From Pseudomonas kermanshahensis (GTDB taxonomy: Bacteria > Pseudomonadota > Gammaproteobacteria > Pseudomonadales > Pseudomonadaceae): a stretch of DNA of 64,000 nucleotides. The stretch is from the NCBI RefSeq assembly GCF_014269205.2, contig NZ_JABWRY020000001.1, positions 1,984,001 to 2,048,000 on the forward strand, given 5' to 3'. Below are positions 60,271-64,000 of the stretch, one piece after another (positions within the stretch are counted from its first letter, which is position 1; each line of letters starts with the position of its first letter). The notes beneath the pieces were generated by a model. That model worked only from the letters and a program-made list of their open reading frames with translations. It made no database searches and had not been told where the DNA came from. Position numbers and translations under genes: made by a program.

Positions 60271-61176
60271 TCATGGCGAGGCCATGAACTGCAGGATCCG
60301 CTCGCGCAACCAGCGCTCGGCCGGGTCGTTGTCCTGGGCGCCACTCCAGACCATCGACAGTTCTGCCTCGGTGATTTCGAAGGGCGCTGGGTCGGCGCGC
60401 AAGCTGCCGTCATCGGCCAGGGCGCAGGCGGCGTAGTCCGGTACTGTGGCGATCAGTTCGGTGTTGCGCAGCAGCGCGCGCAGGCTGCCGAACTGCGGCA
60501 CGGCCAGCACCACCTTGCGGCAACGGCCGATACGCGCCAGGTCCAGGTCGATGTTGCCGCTCATGTCGCCAGAAAACGACACCATCACATGCGGGCGGGC
60601 GCAGTACTCGTCAAGGGTCAGTGGCCCCGGTCGATCGTCGGCACGCAGCACGCGCACGCCAATGTCGCGCAACTTGCGGCGCTTGGCATTGGCCGGCAGG
60701 TCGGTGGTGTAGCTCACGCCCACCGAAATCTCGCCGCTGGAGAGCAGGCCTGGCATCAACAGGAAGTTGGCCCGCCGCACCACCACGCTGATTTCGGGTG
60801 CCTCTTCGCGCAAGGCTTGAAGCAGGGCAGGGAGCAGGCCGAACTCGGCGTCGTCCGAAAGCCCGAGGCGGAATACGTTGCAGCTGTTGGCGGGGTCGAA
60901 CGCCCGCGCACGGCTGATGGCGGAAGAAATCACATCCATGGCCGGCCCCAGCTCGGTGAAAATCTGCATCGCCCGTGGCGTGGGCTCCATGGCCCGACCG
61001 TTGCGGATCAGCAGCGGGTCGTCGAACAGCTCGCGCAGGCGGGCGAGGGCGGCGCTGACGGTGGACTGGGTGATGAACAGTTTTTCGCCGACGCGGGTCA
61101 GGTTGCGTTCGATCATCAGGGCTTCGAACAGCACCAGCAGGTTCATGTCGACGCGGCGCAGGTCGTTGCGGTTCAT
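60271..61176 (-). CDS. LysR-family regulator (NodD/LeuO-like subgroup)
   Basis: A 301-residue LysR protein that starts MNRNDLRRVDMNLLVLFEAL, the form seen in the NodD/NahR/LeuO group. The helix-turn-helix is RNLTRVGEKLFITQSTVSAA, followed by LARLRELFDDPLLIRNG. It is convergent with the DMT exporter (12 bp between stops). Target unknown; regulation of the exporter or of katG is possible but unsupported. Confidence 0.87.
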   Translation of the reverse strand: MNRNDLRRVDMNLLVLFEALMIERNLTRVGEKLFITQSTVSAALARLRELFDDPLLIRNGRAMEPTPRAMQIFTELGPAMDVISSAISRARAFDPANSCNVFRLGLSDDAEFGLLPALLQALREEAPEISVVVRRANFLLMPGLLSSGEISVGVSYTTDLPANAKRRKLRDIGVRVLRADDRPGPLTLDEYCARPHVMVSFSGDMSGNIDLDLARIGRCRKVVLAVPQFGSLRALLRNTELIATVPDYAACALADDGSLRADPAPFEITEAELSMVWSGAQDNDPAERWLRERILQFMASP

Positions 61177-63870
<2,694 letters not shown>

Positions 63871-63895
63871 AGCGTGCCTGAAACCCCACAGCCTG

Positions 63896-63991
63896 TGTAG
63901 GAGCAGCCTTGTGCTGCGAAGAGGCCGGTACAGATAGCCGCAATTCGGGCTGCCTGTACCGGCCTCTTCGCAGCACAAGGCTGCTCCTACA
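63896..63991. repeat. REP-type inverted repeat after katG
   Basis: Perfect 38-bp arms at 63896-63933 and 63954-63991 of the GTAGGAGCAGCCTTGTGCTG family. A likely terminator structure for katG and the last feature in the window. Confidence 0.9.
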
Positions 63992-64000
63992 CGTCGGTGG

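Overview
The window is high-GC gammaproteobacterial DNA that looks like the Pseudomonas putida group. The evidence is the gene content (catRBCA, an arginine-transaminase operon with a periplasmic broad-specificity racemase, katG), several Pseudomonas-type REP palindrome families, and no introns, tRNAs, rRNAs, insertion sequences or CRISPR. This assignment comes from recognising proteins by eye, not from a search.

Layout. 1-6.9 kb: a partial enoyl-CoA hydratase, a TetR regulator, a three-gene signalling operon (OmpR-type regulator, periplasmic binding protein, hybrid kinase) and an amino-acid permease. 7.1-16.1 kb: an operon for arginine/D-amino-acid catabolism (enoyl-CoA hydratase, acyl-CoA dehydrogenase, ADP-forming acyl-CoA synthetase, AruI-type decarboxylase, periplasmic racemase, AruH-type transaminase, quinone reductase). 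16.3-19.8 kb: polyamine-type binding protein, class III aminotransferase, LuxR regulator. 19.8-26.5 kb: tartrate/D-malate dehydrogenase with a LysR regulator, Lrp regulator, histone-deacetylase-like amidohydrolase, CycA-type transporter and D-serine dehydratase. 26.6-30.1 kb: catR and catBCA (catechol to beta-ketoadipate enol-lactone).

30.7-55.9 kb is the most interesting region. It contains two MFS transporters, an OprD porin and a leftward reductase/oxygenase operon; a LysR gene; a complete rightward indole-3-acetate cluster (iacABCDEFG, iacR, iacHI); a porin; a cytochrome c; a FeaR-like AraC regulator; a TTQ aromatic amine dehydrogenase operon (aauBEDA plus cytochrome c); and a divergent aldehyde dehydrogenase. 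Read together these encode a continuous route: tryptamine to indole-3-acetaldehyde (periplasmic Aau), to indole-3-acetate (aldehyde dehydrogenase), to catechol (Iac), to muconate and enol-lactone (Cat). Three 21-bp near-identical sites, before iacA, between iacR and iacH, and over the promoter of the FeaR-like gene, suggest that the amine and indole-acetate modules are co-regulated. The oxygenase alpha/beta genes are present twice as a 1.76-kb inverted repeat, about 98.9% identical by my count, with ends at the gene boundaries, while the neighbouring reductases are only about 70% identical.

56-64 kb returns to general functions: a PAS-GGDEF-EAL protein behind a perfect CRP-type site, an aldo/keto reductase, a DMT exporter, a LysR regulator and catalase-peroxidase katG.
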